NCBI GenBank assembly: GCA_000827205.1 | Contig: KN832565.1 | Location: forward strand, 457,525-521,524 | Source of the DNA: Plicaturopsis crispa FD-325 SS-3 | Lineage: Eukaryota > Basidiomycota > Agaricomycetes > Amylocorticiales > Amylocorticiaceae | Reading direction: 5' to 3' | DNA length: 64,000 nt | Part shown: in pieces, positions 37,687 to 49,499 of the stretch | Numbering within the stretch: the stretch's first letter is position 1 | Layout of the letters: each line of letters starts with the position of its first letter | Notes under the pieces: model-generated | Told to the model about the DNA's origin: nothing | Seen by the model: the letters and a program-made list of their open reading frames with translations, nothing else | Database searches by the model: none | Program-made: the position numbers and the translations under genes

Positions 37687-39617
37687 TCAGGACCACTCCG
37701 CATGCCGGCCGTCTGCATCCCTGCTCACCAACGGTTTCATGACTTTGTTCCAATTGTCCTCCCACGAATTCCACGCCCACGCCACGCCTTCCCCGTCGCC
37801 CTCGTCCCCGCGCGTCATGAGGTGCTCATCAGAGGCCCGAGACGACGAGACGAGGGAGTCGCGGAGCACGGTTAGCGCAGGGGCGGACGGGAAGTCGCGC
37901 AGAAGGGATGCGAATTGACCGGCGAGCTGCTCGGCATCCTTGAAAATCAGCCCATTCACCCCGTCTTTGACAAGTTCGTCGAGGCTAAGACATGGTGAGC
38001 AGGGCAGCTAAAAGGGGCAGAAATAAAGCATACCATGCGAAGTCGAGCGCGCATACCGGGAGCCCACACCCGAACATGTCGACTATCTTCATCGGGAGGT
38101 CCAGCGCAGACGAGCTCGAGTGAAGACAAACCCCCAAGTCGGCCGTGCCTATACGACTATCAGCCTCCACGTTCGAACGCACGGGTGTCGCTCGGCTCAC
38201 CTAAAAGCAGCGGATAGTCCTCCGCCTCGAGCCACAGGCTGATACACCTCACCCACTTCCACTTCTTCTGCAACTCCCTCACTGCACTCATGTACGTGTC
38301 TTTCAACGGTCCTTTCCCCGTTACCACCACCATCAATTTAGGTAGCCGCGCATCCGGCTTGGTAGCGCGCTCTTCATACAGTGCTAGCGCCTCGAGGAGG
38401 ATGCTGAAATCCTCGTCTGGTGTCCAGCTCGTGCTGCTTACCAGGAGCGCAGGCCGGTCGTCCCGGAAGGTCGGCATCTCGAGGCGTGAGAAGGGGTCGG
38501 AGGGCGGTGGCTGGGCGGTGGAGTGCGTAGTTGTCGACGGGGTTACGGTGGTGAATGGTGTAGAATAGGGTACACTATAGGAAGGGAGGAACGACGCCAG
38601 CTCTGGGATAGTGATCGATGGCCATAGCCGGACAAAGAGCTCGTGGAATTCCTCGGGCGTACAGCGATGGAAGTGCGCCGGAGGTCGGTCGTGGAGAACG
38701 GCTTTCAATCCTCTGGACGTTTGTGTTAGATAGCCGCAGAATACAGAGGAGATGGGGCGTCCGTACTTTAAATCCCATTCACGGACAAGATGGTCGCGCA
38801 TAGCCTGAGTGACGAATAGGTGGGCATACGCCGTCCGGCCAAAATACGCCTCAAAGCTGATGTGGATTGTTAGCTTCGTCATTCAAATATTACCATCACT
38901 CTACGTACCGTTCCGCGATCCTTACAAACGGGTGCTTTTTGCCGAGCTTGAGCGCAAGGATACTATATCCCAGGTTGTGCCAATCGATGATAACTTTGGA
39001 GCCGAGAATCCTTCCGGTAAACCATACGAGTGCTAACGTAGGGATGCTAGGAGGATTCTTCGGTCAAAAATGAACGCGTCTTTGAGGACGATGAAAGCAG
39101 GAAATGACGTAGCGAGACGAAACGCACCTGGACGAGGATGAACTCCGGGGGATGCTCAATACGGATGAGGAGCGCAGTGAGGACCGCGGCTACCTGGTGA
39201 ATGATTTTGATGGGCGCAGTCACGACGAAAGGCGACTTGGCTAGCAAAGGCGGTGGCTCGGTGAGCTTGGAGAGGTATATCGTCCGGAAATTAGGAGTCT
39301 CTCGGAGCGAACGAATGAGTTTAGATCCTTAATGAAAAGTGAGATCTCGTCTGTACTTGTATGTAGATGAAGCACGTACCTTTGTAGCCCACTAGATATG
39401 TCTTGTAGCCATTCTTCGCGAAACTTTGCGCATGGTACATCATGCGAGGACTGCGCCCGACGTCTCCTAAGACAAGGATGGCTACAGACCGCAGCACAGG
39501 GCCTTCACGCGGACCCTTCCTCCATCTCCCGACTAGAAACACGAAGAACAAAAACAGAAAGACATGCAGCCCAGTGAAGCCATAGGTCACGCTCGTCTTC
39601 GACTCGGAATCGGACAT
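37687..39617 (-). CDS. ALG1: Chitobiosyldiphosphodolichol beta-mannosyltransferase
   Basis: ALG1 adds the first mannose to GlcNAc2-PP-dolichol on the cytosolic ER face in N-glycan assembly. The N-terminus has a membrane anchor ([20 protein letters not shown]). Family blocks follow: [123 protein letters not shown] and the C-terminal GT-B donor site [35 protein letters not shown] Pro/Ser/Thr-rich loop (about 38490-38570) is inserted in the middle. Several short introns were placed; the start ATG is 9 residues before the anchor region. Confidence 0.92.
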
Positions 39618-41147
39618 GCTGACGATTTGGTTGGCCGTCGCAGCGCCTGGCGTACTCTAGCGTACTATACAGCGTCCCAGAGGATTTCCTGTAGCGCAGT
39701 GTTTAGACGGTCTGTAGACGTTGATGAGGTTCGCCTGCAAGTGTATACACTGCGTACTATAGTTTCGTGACTTTCGTCATGAAAGGCCTGTGAAAGACGC
39801 CTTGACAATGAAATCTCCGATTTTGCCACGTGGCACCGTTCATCTGAATCTGCGCTGCCTTCCAAATTCTAATCCTCCTCTTGACTCTTGCCGTCCAATC
39901 TGAAGTCTTAGCTTTTGCATGTCTTCATCGTCCTTATTCACGATTTCTACATCAACGGGAATGTTCTCTCTGGGGCTATGCACTGCTTTCGATATGTCAG
40001 CGTTCTCGGAACTGGCAAACAAGTAGCACCCGGCCATGTTCAACGTGCTGTATGACACGGGGTCGTTCTGTTGCTTCCCACAAATCCGATGGAACAGGAG
40101 GATACATGGCTTGAGTATATATAGACGGTGCGTATGGTGTGCCATCTTGCTTAGGATATGTGCTCATAGCCATCGTCTATGTCAGCAGCCGCGCACATTT
40201 CACGTCTCCCTTCTTTTCCTTTATATACCGCGCAGTCGCGGTACGACCAATGGGCGATCCTGCATACGAGCCACGAGGGTATACAAAGCAACCATGTCAA
40301 TTGGTGGATGACCTTGACGCCAATGCCGTCACCCATCGATATATTGCCAATGCGACATACCTTCTGAGCAGCCACAAAGCGTACAACATCCGCCACTCCA
40401 CCCATTCAGTCTCGCTCTGCGCTTCCTATCGTATTGCCTGGCCCCCCAAACACGTAACCCCATGTGTATGGATGGGCAATACTCACGCTCGTCGGATTGT
40501 TGTCCCTATTCAGCGCAGCCCAGCTTCCTCTTTCGCCTGCCGTTTTGTTCGTGGATTGGCCGCCGGCGAACATATGTGCAATGACGACAGCCATGGCATG
40601 CCTAATATAATTCGCTGACCTCCACGGTCCTACCTTGCTGTGATCATGCGCTTATCACTGGCGTTCGTTCCCTTCAAGTTCGATCCAATTGCGCTGTGCA
40701 AGAATACAGGGCTGGCTGTCAGTCCTTGATATCATATATGGTTTGATGTTGGGTCTGACGTGCCGTTCTATTTTTTTTCAATCCCCAATTGCACGTCGTA
40801 CCTGCGTCTTTTCTGCGATCTGCTACCAGGTCGACGGGAAGCGGAACATATGCCGCATGCGCCGTGCGGCACATATGACTCTGCTGAGTGCGGTTTTTGC
40901 GCGACACACTAGAGGTTTTCTGTTTTGTACGTAGCTGTGTTTGCTAGGGTACAATCTGTATAAGAAACCCTCCCTTTTGCGAGTTACCGAGGACACTGAG
41001 GATTTATCTCGAATTTGAAGACCAGATATCGATTGCGGGGAAGGATGCAGGATGAAGATTACGTAACTTTGTGCCTGCGTGCGAAGATCCATCTCACGGG
41101 AGCCGGTGGCGTCGCCGTTGCAGGATGGGCCAGGACTCGAGCTCCTC
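39618..41147. other. Long intergenic stretch, possible unresolved minus-strand exons
   Basis: No gene can be assigned. Two minus-strand frames look mildly protein-like: one starting MAVVIAHMFAGGQSTNKT near 40594, and one with GCYLFASSENADISKAV ending at 39843. I could not join them with confident splice sites, and they match no family I recognise. Confidence 0.35.
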
Positions 41148-41154
41148 TATAAAG
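41148..41154 (+). promoter_or_regulatory. TATA box of the copper-fist gene
   Basis: A TATAAAG sequence lies 44 nt upstream of the inferred initiator ATG at 41198. Confidence 0.6.
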
Positions 41155-41197
41155 TTCCCCGTCCCCGTCTTTAAGCCTGGGATTGCGGTTCAGTCTG

Positions 41198-42680
41198 ATG
41201 GTAAGAATCTTCGTTACACAAGGCTCTAGTCTTTTCTGACAGAGATATAGGTCTTTATAAACAGCCAGAAATTCGCCTGGTGAGTCTAGGCAACCTGTAA
41301 ACCTTTCCAGTATTTGACATGGTCTCCGTGCTTTCAGCGAGTCGTGCATCAAGGGACACAGGTCCTCGTCTTGCCATCACACGGACAGGCCGCTTTTTGA
41401 GATCAAGAAGAAGGGCCGCCCGGTCTCCCAGTGCGAGCGGTGCCGTGAGCTTAGGCAGCGGAAGCAGGTGCACTCGAAATGCTTGTGCAAAACTGCGGAG
41501 GGGAAGGAATTGTCGGACCCACCCGTAGCAGAGGGCTCGTCTGCAGGAAAGAAGAAATGTGCGTTGGACGTATGGATTCTGTGTGGCCTCTGCTAACGTC
41601 GATATGGATGCACCAGCACGGCGATTGCTCCCTGTTACTCCTGCTTTGCCTAATGGGATCAAGGATTTTGCATCGACCTCTGCGGTGTTTACCTCCAATG
41701 TAGACATTACTTCGCCGAATCCGAGGCAGCGAGGTACGTCTTCGAACCGGATACTATTATTTATGACAGTGCTCACGGATATCGTAGTCGATTCTCTACT
41801 TAATCCATGTCATTGCAAGGATGTCTGGCGTTGCAAGTGCCGCAACGATGCCTCAGGAGTTGCTGCGCAGACAGGTCTAGCGACTCTCGCCCATGCAGCC
41901 GCACTATTTAGCACCAACGGCCTCGAAAATCCCTCACTCAAACCGACACACACGCCGGGTACAGGACTGTCCGTATCGCGCGAAAATAAGCGTGTGAGCT
42001 CGCGTCCCAACTCACCCACCCCCAAGCGGCCGAAATCCGCTCATCCTATCGTGTCGCCTCCCCCACGGCATGACTTACCACCCATCCTCTTCGACACCCC
42101 CGGACTGTCGTCTGCCGCGCCACCCATGTTTCCGACGATGCCAAGCATGAGCAAAGTCACCTCGCTCGCCGGCTCGGGCTGCACCTGCGGCTTCCAATGC
42201 GCCTGCCCAGGGTGTGTCGAGCACCGTGGCTCGGACCACGTATCGCGAACCCACAGCGACTGCACCTCCGGCTGCGGCGACTGTGTAGACCGCTCCGGCG
42301 GCATCGCCCTCCCCTCCGCAGGTGCGCCCTCAAGTCTCGCGAGCACCACAACGACGAGCTTTCTCGACCGGTTCTTTGCGCGCGCCGCAGCGCTGCCGCC
42401 GCCACCGCGGAATCGCCGCCCCGACCCGATGGACGTCGCCGCGTGGCCGTGGCCGTACCCCGCGGACGCACCGGTGCAGCTGCCGAAGCTGGAGTGCTGC
42501 GGGGGGTCGTGTGGGTGTCCGGACGGGCGCTGTGGGTGCGGGAAGGCGTGCAACGGGTCTTGTGCAGAGCACAGGCAGGGCGAGGATGCGCCGGTGCAGG
42601 AGGCTGCGGTTGAGGTGCCGGCACAAGAGGAGGTTGTCGTTCAGGTCCCACCGGTGAAAAAGGGTTGCTGCTGCTCCTAG
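41198..42680 (+). CDS. Copper-fist DNA-binding transcription regulator
   Basis: The protein belongs to the Ace1/Mac1/Cuf1 copper-fist regulators that adjust copper uptake or detoxification genes. The initiator ATG (41198-41200) ends exon 1 and is followed directly by an intron (gtaagaatc...gatatag). Exon 2 then reads VFINSQKFAC, and exon 3 continues ESCIKGHRSSSCHHTDRPLFEIKKKGRPVSQCERCRELRQRKQVHSKC. This is a complete copper fist with Cys/His zinc ligands and the minor-groove KKGRP motif. Cys clusters follow: NPCHCKDVWRCKCR, CTCGFQCACPGC, CTSGCGDC, and near the C-terminus CCGGSCGCPDGRCGCGKAC, then KKGCCCS. These are candidate Cu(I) sites. Without the split ATG no start fits the family N-terminus. 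Confidence 0.9.
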
Positions 42681-42979
42681 GGTGGCTCCTCTGTCACCGG
42701 ACGGTTTCTTATTCTTTTTTTCCCTACGGTTAGAATTTTCCCCGCTTATGTATGGATGTGCTGGTTTTTTTCCCCGGTTGGATTTTTCGTATCTGTGATG
42801 TCGGTGTTTAACACATCTTGGCAGCGTGTATATCACTGGCTTGCCGACCGTTCACATATCTGTCCGATGTACAATTTATTTAGCAGCTACTTTCTGCATC
42901 GTTCTTCGGTGCGGCATACATATGCATAAGCGCAAGTAACGGACGGGTACCGGTAAGGTCTTGCGAAAAAAATATCATT

Positions 42980-45240
42980 TGGTGGACACTGTTGCATTAG
43001 TTGCATTTTGACCCAGTACTAGTGTTGCCCGGGCCGCACGGCAGGCTGCAGCTACTACTTATTATACCACATTCTCAACTTCGTGCACCGAGGTCTACGT
43101 GCTGTTTCTACTGTTGCTCTTGTGCGGAAACTGACACTGTCATGCGACCAGTTCCTGCAGAGGAAGTCACTGGCAATGTCTGGGCAATGTGATGCATCAA
43201 AGCCGCACAGGTTGCAGGCGGAGTCTGCTATAAGTACCATGGTCCATCGATATCCTTGCTTGATTTCGCCCGTCAGGTTCAAGTCTTAACGTCCGGCATC
43301 GAACGTCAATCGCTGGACATCGACACAGTCCGCGACTCGGAAGTAGTACGTATTCGCACTATATAACCGCCTCCATGCTCGCGCTTACCTGACCTTCAAG
43401 CGACGCCGCCACACATGCACCCGTGCCTAGAGACTTTCGACATCCTCTTGCTGATCTGCACGTCCGTGCGCGATGATGAAGCTGGGTCTGGGACCGAGGG
43501 AACCCACCCGACCCTAGCGTCACTCGCGCGCACATGCCGTGCATTCCACGAGGTGGCGCTGGACCTACTCTGGGAAGAGCAGATGGGCGTGCAACCCCTG
43601 ATCAAGTGCATGCCCCTCGATCTATGGCACGAGGAGCGGCTAGAATCAAAGGAGATCCAGCTGGTACAGACCGCGATCGCAATCCACCATCCTATCTGCT
43701 GACATTGGCGAATTTCTACGCACACAGACACTTCGACGGCCGATACAGCTGGCGGACTGGCAGAGCTGTCGGCGGTACAGGGACCGCGTCAAAGTCCTGA
43801 ACCTGCAGTGGAGAAAAATTCCCTACCCGCCCGGGATGTACAATGAGGACCCCATAGAATGGTACTACTTTCCCATCTCGCCCGAGCTCTCCCTTGCCAT
43901 GCATGCATCCCTTCCAGAGGAGGGCATTTTCCCCAACCTGCACACCCTGAATCTGCCGTGGACCGAGCTTGTCCAGTTCCTCTGCTCCCCGTCGCCTCAT
44001 CTGCGTTCCTTAACCATCTGTATCGACCCGTACTTTCTGCCGATTTACCCAGATCTCAGGCTGCCGGCCATGCTTTCCTTCCCATCATACTGCCCGAACG
44101 TCAACATATTTCATGTGACTTTTGAGGGGCTTGGTGATTATCCGCGCAGCCCTCTCCCCGTCGACATGGCTTGTGAATGGGCCGGACTCACGGATCTCCT
44201 CCTCCTTCTCGCAAAATTCGGTGATTTGCAAAAGCTGTCTCGTCGACTGCACAATGTGAGGAAGCTGACCTTTTGGTGGGAGGACGCTACCCCAATGTCT
44301 ACGTCCAAGCCACGTTCTCTCCCGTTTCTGCATCTCCGCCAACTCAACATCTCAACGATTATCAGGGAGCACGGTGGGTCAGCAGGCTACAACATACTAG
44401 ATGCACTCGAAGTACCCGAGCTGGAAGGTCTCGCACTGTTCCTGTCATTGACTCCGACATCCTCCGGATGGCTGCTGCCCTCGCTTTTCACGTCTATGAG
44501 CAACCTGAGCCCCGCGTCCATGCGCACCATCTACTTCGAGGAGCTCACCAGATCCCCGCACAACCCGCACAACAGCCTGCGCCGCGAGACCATGCAGCCG
44601 CTCTTCTCCTGTCGGCATATCACGGTATTCCGATGGACCTGCACAGACGGTTTTGACCTGGATGACGGTGACCTAGGGGTGCTGGCTGCGTCGTGGCCGT
44701 CCTTGCAGTTGCTGGATCTCTCGGCCGGCATCGATTGGGCCACGCCGTCCCGGCTTACGCTGCACGGGCTTGTGAAGCTCGTGCAGCTGTGCCCCTGCCT
44801 GGAGAGCCTGGGCATTGTGATCGATGCGGCGGACGTCGTCGTAGCGGACTTTGCCGCATACACGACACCGAACACGGCGCTTGAAAACCTGAACGTCGGC
44901 AATTCGCCCATCACGGATGTGGAGGCGGTGGGTACTGTCCTGGCGCGTGTTATCCCGTGTCTTCGAAGTATCATGGCACGGAAGTTGCCATGGATGGAGG
45001 TGGGGCAGTTGGTCAACCCATTGTTGGTGCCTAACGAGAATATAGGCTGGTCGTCGCCAGTCGATCGCCAATAGTCGTTTCTTCGAGTGGCGCCCCTCCA
45101 TATGTTTCATCAGTATATAGTACTTGTATCAGTCGGCGACGGTGTAGATGCATCCGCAAAGTGTAGTCACTATGCTGACGCGCTAATGTGCACAGATTGA
45201 ATGGATAGTACCTACCCTGTTCTACCCTGTTTGAAGTTCC
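42980..45240 (+). repeat. Segmental duplication copy 2 (F-box-like unit)
   Basis: This is a direct-orientation duplicate of 1845-4250 with conserved upstream boxes and 3' flank. Immediately after it, 45240-45290 holds a 50-bp sequence (CACCCAAGACGATAGCC...) that is also found at 6757-6806, detached from copy 1. Confidence 0.8.
43415..45074 (+). CDS. F-box-like/LRR-type protein, copy 2 (intact)
   Basis: This paralogue of the gene at 2366-4031 has the same structure. Exon 1 is 43415-43663 (MHPCLETFDILLL...). A 64-nt intron follows (43664-43727), then exon 2, 43728-45074, for about 531 residues. The F-box-like helices are nearly unchanged. Near the C-terminus it lacks about 14 residues present in copy 1 (SSGLGTEAARFMLR), giving ARKLPWMEVGQL, and it ends with a different tail (IGWSSPVDRQ). 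The role is as for copy 1: a presumed SCF adaptor with unknown target. The reading frame is open throughout, so it may be functional. Confidence 0.8.
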
Positions 45241-45557
45241 ACCCAAGACGATAGCCTCCATTCAAAATATGTGTAAATATGATAATTGTCTCTGCATGCA
45301 CACAGTAAAAAGTAACTAGTGACGTTTCAGCCTGCTGTTCACTGTTGAACGTTGAACGCTGAGCGCTGAACTTTGATCCTGCCAACTGGACCAGACACAA
45401 TTGCTTGAGACTAGACCCGAAGTAAAGTTGCAGTTATAACGAACGATTGACGGATGTTACATTGATTACACACTTCCACCCACAACAGAGTACAGCACAA
45501 GAGGAGAGAAAAGGACCACCGGACCACGTATATGTGTAGTAAAAGATTAGCACGACG

Positions 45558-46484
45558 CTAGACGGTATCATCTGCAAAACGGTGAGGATCAGCTTGACTG
45601 ATCAGTCGACGACTCGCAAGCTTACCATCGTAGTGGAAACGCGTCTGAAAGAGAACGAAGGCGCTCTGTCGGTTAGATCGCGGCGATGAAGGCGTTCCGA
45701 CACATACCTTCTTGGGGTTTTCAGGCGCGTGGGGTACATACCGATCATTATCGGGTGGTCTGGCGAGTAAATGAATCAGCGTCGAAAGTAATAGGATCTA
45801 CTAACCCTTGAGCGCACCGTTCTTTCTTCTGTACCATCGGATAAAACAGTAAATATCCAGCCATTCGGAGGGTGCAGCAGCGTACCTTGCAGGAAGCCAA
45901 CATACTCTGAAGCGTTACGCACACCGCTGTAACGCTGAGGACAGGCGACCACTCGTTCCCGAGAATCGAGGCGCATATCTGTGTGCAATCCATCGTGTTA
46001 ATACCGCGTCTCAAGGTATTGTGTCCGAGACGCTTCTTACGTGTCCGTTCGAGTAAACATGCTGCAGCACAGTGAGAAATGGCGTCCACAGTGATAGAGC
46101 ACTGGGTGAGACGCACCGGGTGCACAGGGGACTGTTTGGTCGCGTCGACCACGAACTGCACCGCCGGCGCGGATATTGGATATTGATTATCGAACCGGAA
46201 CATCAGTGTGAACACCTCTCCCTGGCAAAACAGCATGGGATTGGTCACGCAGTCCTTTGATACCATAGAAAGATGGGTATCTCACCTCGTACTGGCTCTC
46301 GCCCATGACCTCTATCGAGAACAGCCAAGTCTCGAAGTCATCAGCTTTGAGTAGTTTTATGCCTGTCAAATTCCTGTTAGTTGAGCTCCGAGCGCTGCAA
46401 TCAAGTGCACTCACCAACCGGAGTCCCCTCGGACTGTATTTCAGCCAACTCCTTGCGAAGTCGTCTGGAGGATATGGAAGCCAT
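45558..46484 (-). CDS. UBE2W-like ubiquitin-conjugating enzyme E2
   Basis: The product is an E2 enzyme similar to UBE2W, which attaches ubiquitin to protein N-termini. Joined exons give MASISSRRLRKELAEIQSEG, GIKLLKADDFETWLFSIEVMGESQYE, GEVFTLMFRFDNQYPISAPAVQFV, HPHVYSNGHICASILGNEWSPVL with the catalytic Cys, and VTLQSMLASCKKKER. The C-terminus is PPDNDRYVPHAPENPKKTRFHYDDDTV. The position before the catalytic Cys reads HIC where many E2s have HPN-derived residues, as expected for UBE2W. About seven introns fit gt-ag signals, including the short exon HVYSNGH. The length, about 160 residues, is normal. Confidence 0.9.
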
Positions 46485-46909
46485 GCAAGAGCAGACGATC
46501 CAGCAGCGGCAAAGCAGCGGCGTGTTTCTGCCCCCAACCGATCTCCGTAGTTCCGACGCGATGCAAACAGCGCAAAACACACGCCTGTATAAAAGCTGTA
46601 CTTTTTTCTCTTAATCTTGTTTTCTTCAATGTCTTTTTTATACCTCCCCGCCATAGAGTCACTTGCCGTCCCATAAAACCAGGAGGGACATGCAGGCGCT
46701 CGCGGAGAGGCAGATTATCATTCTTGCTTCGTCGCAACTTTGGCCGGTGCAGTTTCTACCACCATACGACGCGATCTAGCGAGAGACATCTCTATGTAAC
46801 TTCACGATTCTGTGCTAGGGATAATACACTTTCGTTCTCCTCGCAATGCGGTCTAGCAGAACATTGTAAATATGAGAGGGGTTTCCGTATACAAGCATGA
46901 ATGAATAAA

Positions 46910-48133
46910 TTAGTTTCGGGCAGCAGTGCCCTCCATCATCGTCTCAATGTTCGCCACCTCATCCGCAGATTTCGCCTCCCCGACTCGTCGATCTCGGTCC
47001 TTCGTGATATCGTCCAGAATGGCCTTCGCCCCAGTGGACAGCAGCGTCCTCGCCAGCTGCACCCCAACCTCCTCCGCCTCCTCCACCGAAGCCACCTCGA
47101 CACTGACCACATGCTCCACCTGCGTCTGCCCATCTATCGCGGTGACACACCCCGCGAGCCGCAGCAGCGCGCGCTTCTCGCCCGCCTGCCCGCGGTGCTC
47201 CAGCACGCTCTCGACGCCGACGGGCACGCTGCAACCGCCCTCGAGGACGCGCAGGCACGCGCGCTCGGCGAGGCAGCCCCACTGCGTCTCCCAGTGCATC
47301 AGCGAGGCGCACAGCGCGCGAGACTCCGCGTCGTCCGAGCGGATCTCGACGCCGAGCGCGCCCTGCGAGACGGCGTGGTAGAGCGTGGGCGCGGTGAAAT
47401 TGTGGGTGATCCGATCGCCCATGCCGAGTCGTGCGAGCCCTGCGTTCGCGAGGATGAGCGCGGCGTAGGGTCCGTCGGGGTCGTCCAGCTTTTTCATCCG
47501 GGTATTTCTATTTTACGAGCGTGTCAGTAGAGTAACGGTAGAGTCCAGTGGGAATCGATGCGCACAGATTTCCACGCTAGATTTTTTGAGAATTTCCTTG
47601 CGATGAGGACTCTGGGCGAAAAGAATAAGACAGATAGTGCTCACCACGTCCAGAAAGACAAGCTGAGGGTACGCTTTTCGCAGCTGCGATACCCTCCGTA
47701 CACTGCTAGTGCCCACCACGCTGCCGTCCGGGAGATCGTCCAGGCTCGTCCACGGAGTGCCCCTCTTCACCACCAGACTATCTGCCGCACTCTCCCGCTT
47801 GAGGATGGCGGCGATCTCGCAGCCCTCGGGCAGCGTCGTCGGGACGTCCTTCAGGCTGTGCACGAGCATATCGACAACGCCCTCCCGCAGCGCGACCTCG
47901 AGCTCCTTCGTCCATAGCGCCTTGCCGCCGAGGAGATAGAGCGCTTGCGAGTTCTTGTCGCCCTCTGTCCGCATGAAGGACGTGCCAAAGGCAAGATCGG
48001 GGTGGGCGTGCTCTAGGGCATCGCGCACGATGTTTGTTTGGATCTGTGCGAGCTCGGAGGTGCGAGATGCGAGGACGAAGGTGCGCTTGGGTGTGGGCAC
48101 GGCGGGGCTTTGTTTGCGATCGGTTGAAGCCAT
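46910..48133 (-). CDS. HEM3: Porphobilinogen deaminase (hydroxymethylbilane synthase)
   Basis: This cytosolic enzyme polymerises four porphobilinogens into hydroxymethylbilane in heme synthesis. Motifs are FVLASRTSELAQIQT, DKNSQALYLLGGKALWTKELEVAL, VDMLVHSLKDVPTTLPEG, GSVVGTSSVRRVSQLRKAYP, YAALILANAGLARLG and the cofactor-binding GGCSVPVGV, whose Cys holds the dipyrromethane. Between FLDV and NTRMKKL the sequence RGNL, with a conserved active-site Arg, comes from an 11-nt microexon at 47566-47576. It is flanked by introns of 68 nt (47577-47644) and 58 nt (47508-47565). The start is MASTDRKQSPAVP. The same strand carries NFU1 just upstream. Confidence 0.92.
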
Positions 48134-48441
48134 GCCTCACTATTTTTTGCGGTTTTTATGGAGGGGGAAAGCTTAGACGATCGGTGGTATGGACAAGAGA
48201 TTTTTAAGGACCACTGCAAGGCTATCGTTCGTGAACGAAACGGCTGATGATTGTGGAAGACAACATGATGATCTCCGGCTTCCGCAAGCAGCGTCCTTCA
48301 ATTTCACGCGCTGCCGTTCGCTGCTCAAACGTTACAGACGGCCGTTGCGTACTCACACAAAAAACAGCTCGCACAGGACATGGGAAATGAGATAGTATTA
48401 GGGATACAGATATCTAAAGTTATCCGGTACTGGGTACCCAT

Positions 48442-49499
48442 CTACACCGACATGTACTGTGCCATGCTGCCGTAGAAAGGCAGTCAGATCGGTCCACGAA
48501 ACTTGAGAACGACCGTGCTCACCTAGGCTCCGGCTTTGTATCCTTGTGGGAGAGACGCTCCTCGAGTTTCTGGAACTCAGTATTCGCGATTTCCTCCTCC
48601 AGATCCAGTACCTAGGGCGCGGTTAGTCTCTGTATCAAGTGTATCAGTTTGGAAGGCTCACCTGCTCGACGCCCTTTACTTCGGGGATGTAGTGCATCAG
48701 CATCCGTTCTATCCCGGACTTGAGGGTGACGGTGCTGGAGTCGCACCCTCTGCAACTTCCCTTCAGTTTCACCTTCACCAGTCCCTCTTCATCAAACCCA
48801 CGATACTCGATATCTCCTCCATCCTCCATAATTGCGGGCCTCACCCTCGTCTCGAGCAACTCCTTGATCATCGCGACCGTCTCCGAATCCGTGTCCAAGA
48901 TCCGCGTATCCTGTGGTCCCGCATTCTCCCGATCCTCCGCAGACCGGAATAGCGCCTGCCCGGACGAGAAGAACTCCATGAGGATGGAGTATATCTCAGG
49001 CTTCAGGACCGACCACGGGTTCTCGCTGTCCTTCGAGACCGTGACGAAATCGGGTCCGTAAAATACGGCCTTGACGCCCTCGATGCCCATGAGGCGGATC
49101 GCGAGCGGAGACGAGATCGCGGAGCGCGTGTCGAGGAATTCCGCGCTGCCGTCGCCCATGACAGTGACCCCGGGTATGAACTTCAGCGAATCGTCATTCG
49201 GTGTGGTTTCGGTCTGAATAAACATGGAGCGGCCTAAAACCACAAATTAGCACTCCGAGTACATTGCAAGGCTTAAGATGCATGCTCAACGTACTGAGAG
49301 GAGGGTTCTGGCGACTTGAAGATGCTCTCGGGGTGGTGCCCAGCAAAGACGGTCCTGACAGTGTCTGGCCATGGTGTATCGCTGCTGACCGCACCGATGT
49401 CGATGAAATGCAGCGGGAAGCGGGGCGCAGATGCAGAGTCTGCGGCGACTTGACCGCTTTTTTGGATAACGCTCTCAGAGACAAAGTGAACGAGGACAT
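48442..49499 (-). CDS. NFU1: NFU1-type mitochondrial Fe-S cluster scaffold
   Basis: NFU1 delivers 4Fe-4S clusters to mitochondrial enzymes such as lipoyl synthase. The N-terminus MSSFTLSLRALSKKAVKSP is a mitochondrial presequence. The Nfu N-domain follows (MFIQTETTPNDDSLKFIPG, GIEGVKAVFYGPDFVTVSKD), then the NifU C-domain (IKELLETRVRPAIMEDGGDIEYRGF, KLKGSCRGCDSSTVTLKSGIERML) with the CxxC ligands. The 3' end has two readings. A strong intron (gtgagcacg...ctgact...ggcag) gives a tail MAQYMSV with the stop at 48442. If it is not spliced, translation ends EPR at 48519. The spliced form is preferred on signal strength. The first intron falls between presequence and mature part. Confidence 0.9.

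Noticed and set aside
40139-40618. Plus-strand open frame of 159 codons
   Set aside because: No domain and no supporting splice sites; overlapping minus-strand frames look at least as protein-like but could not be assembled.
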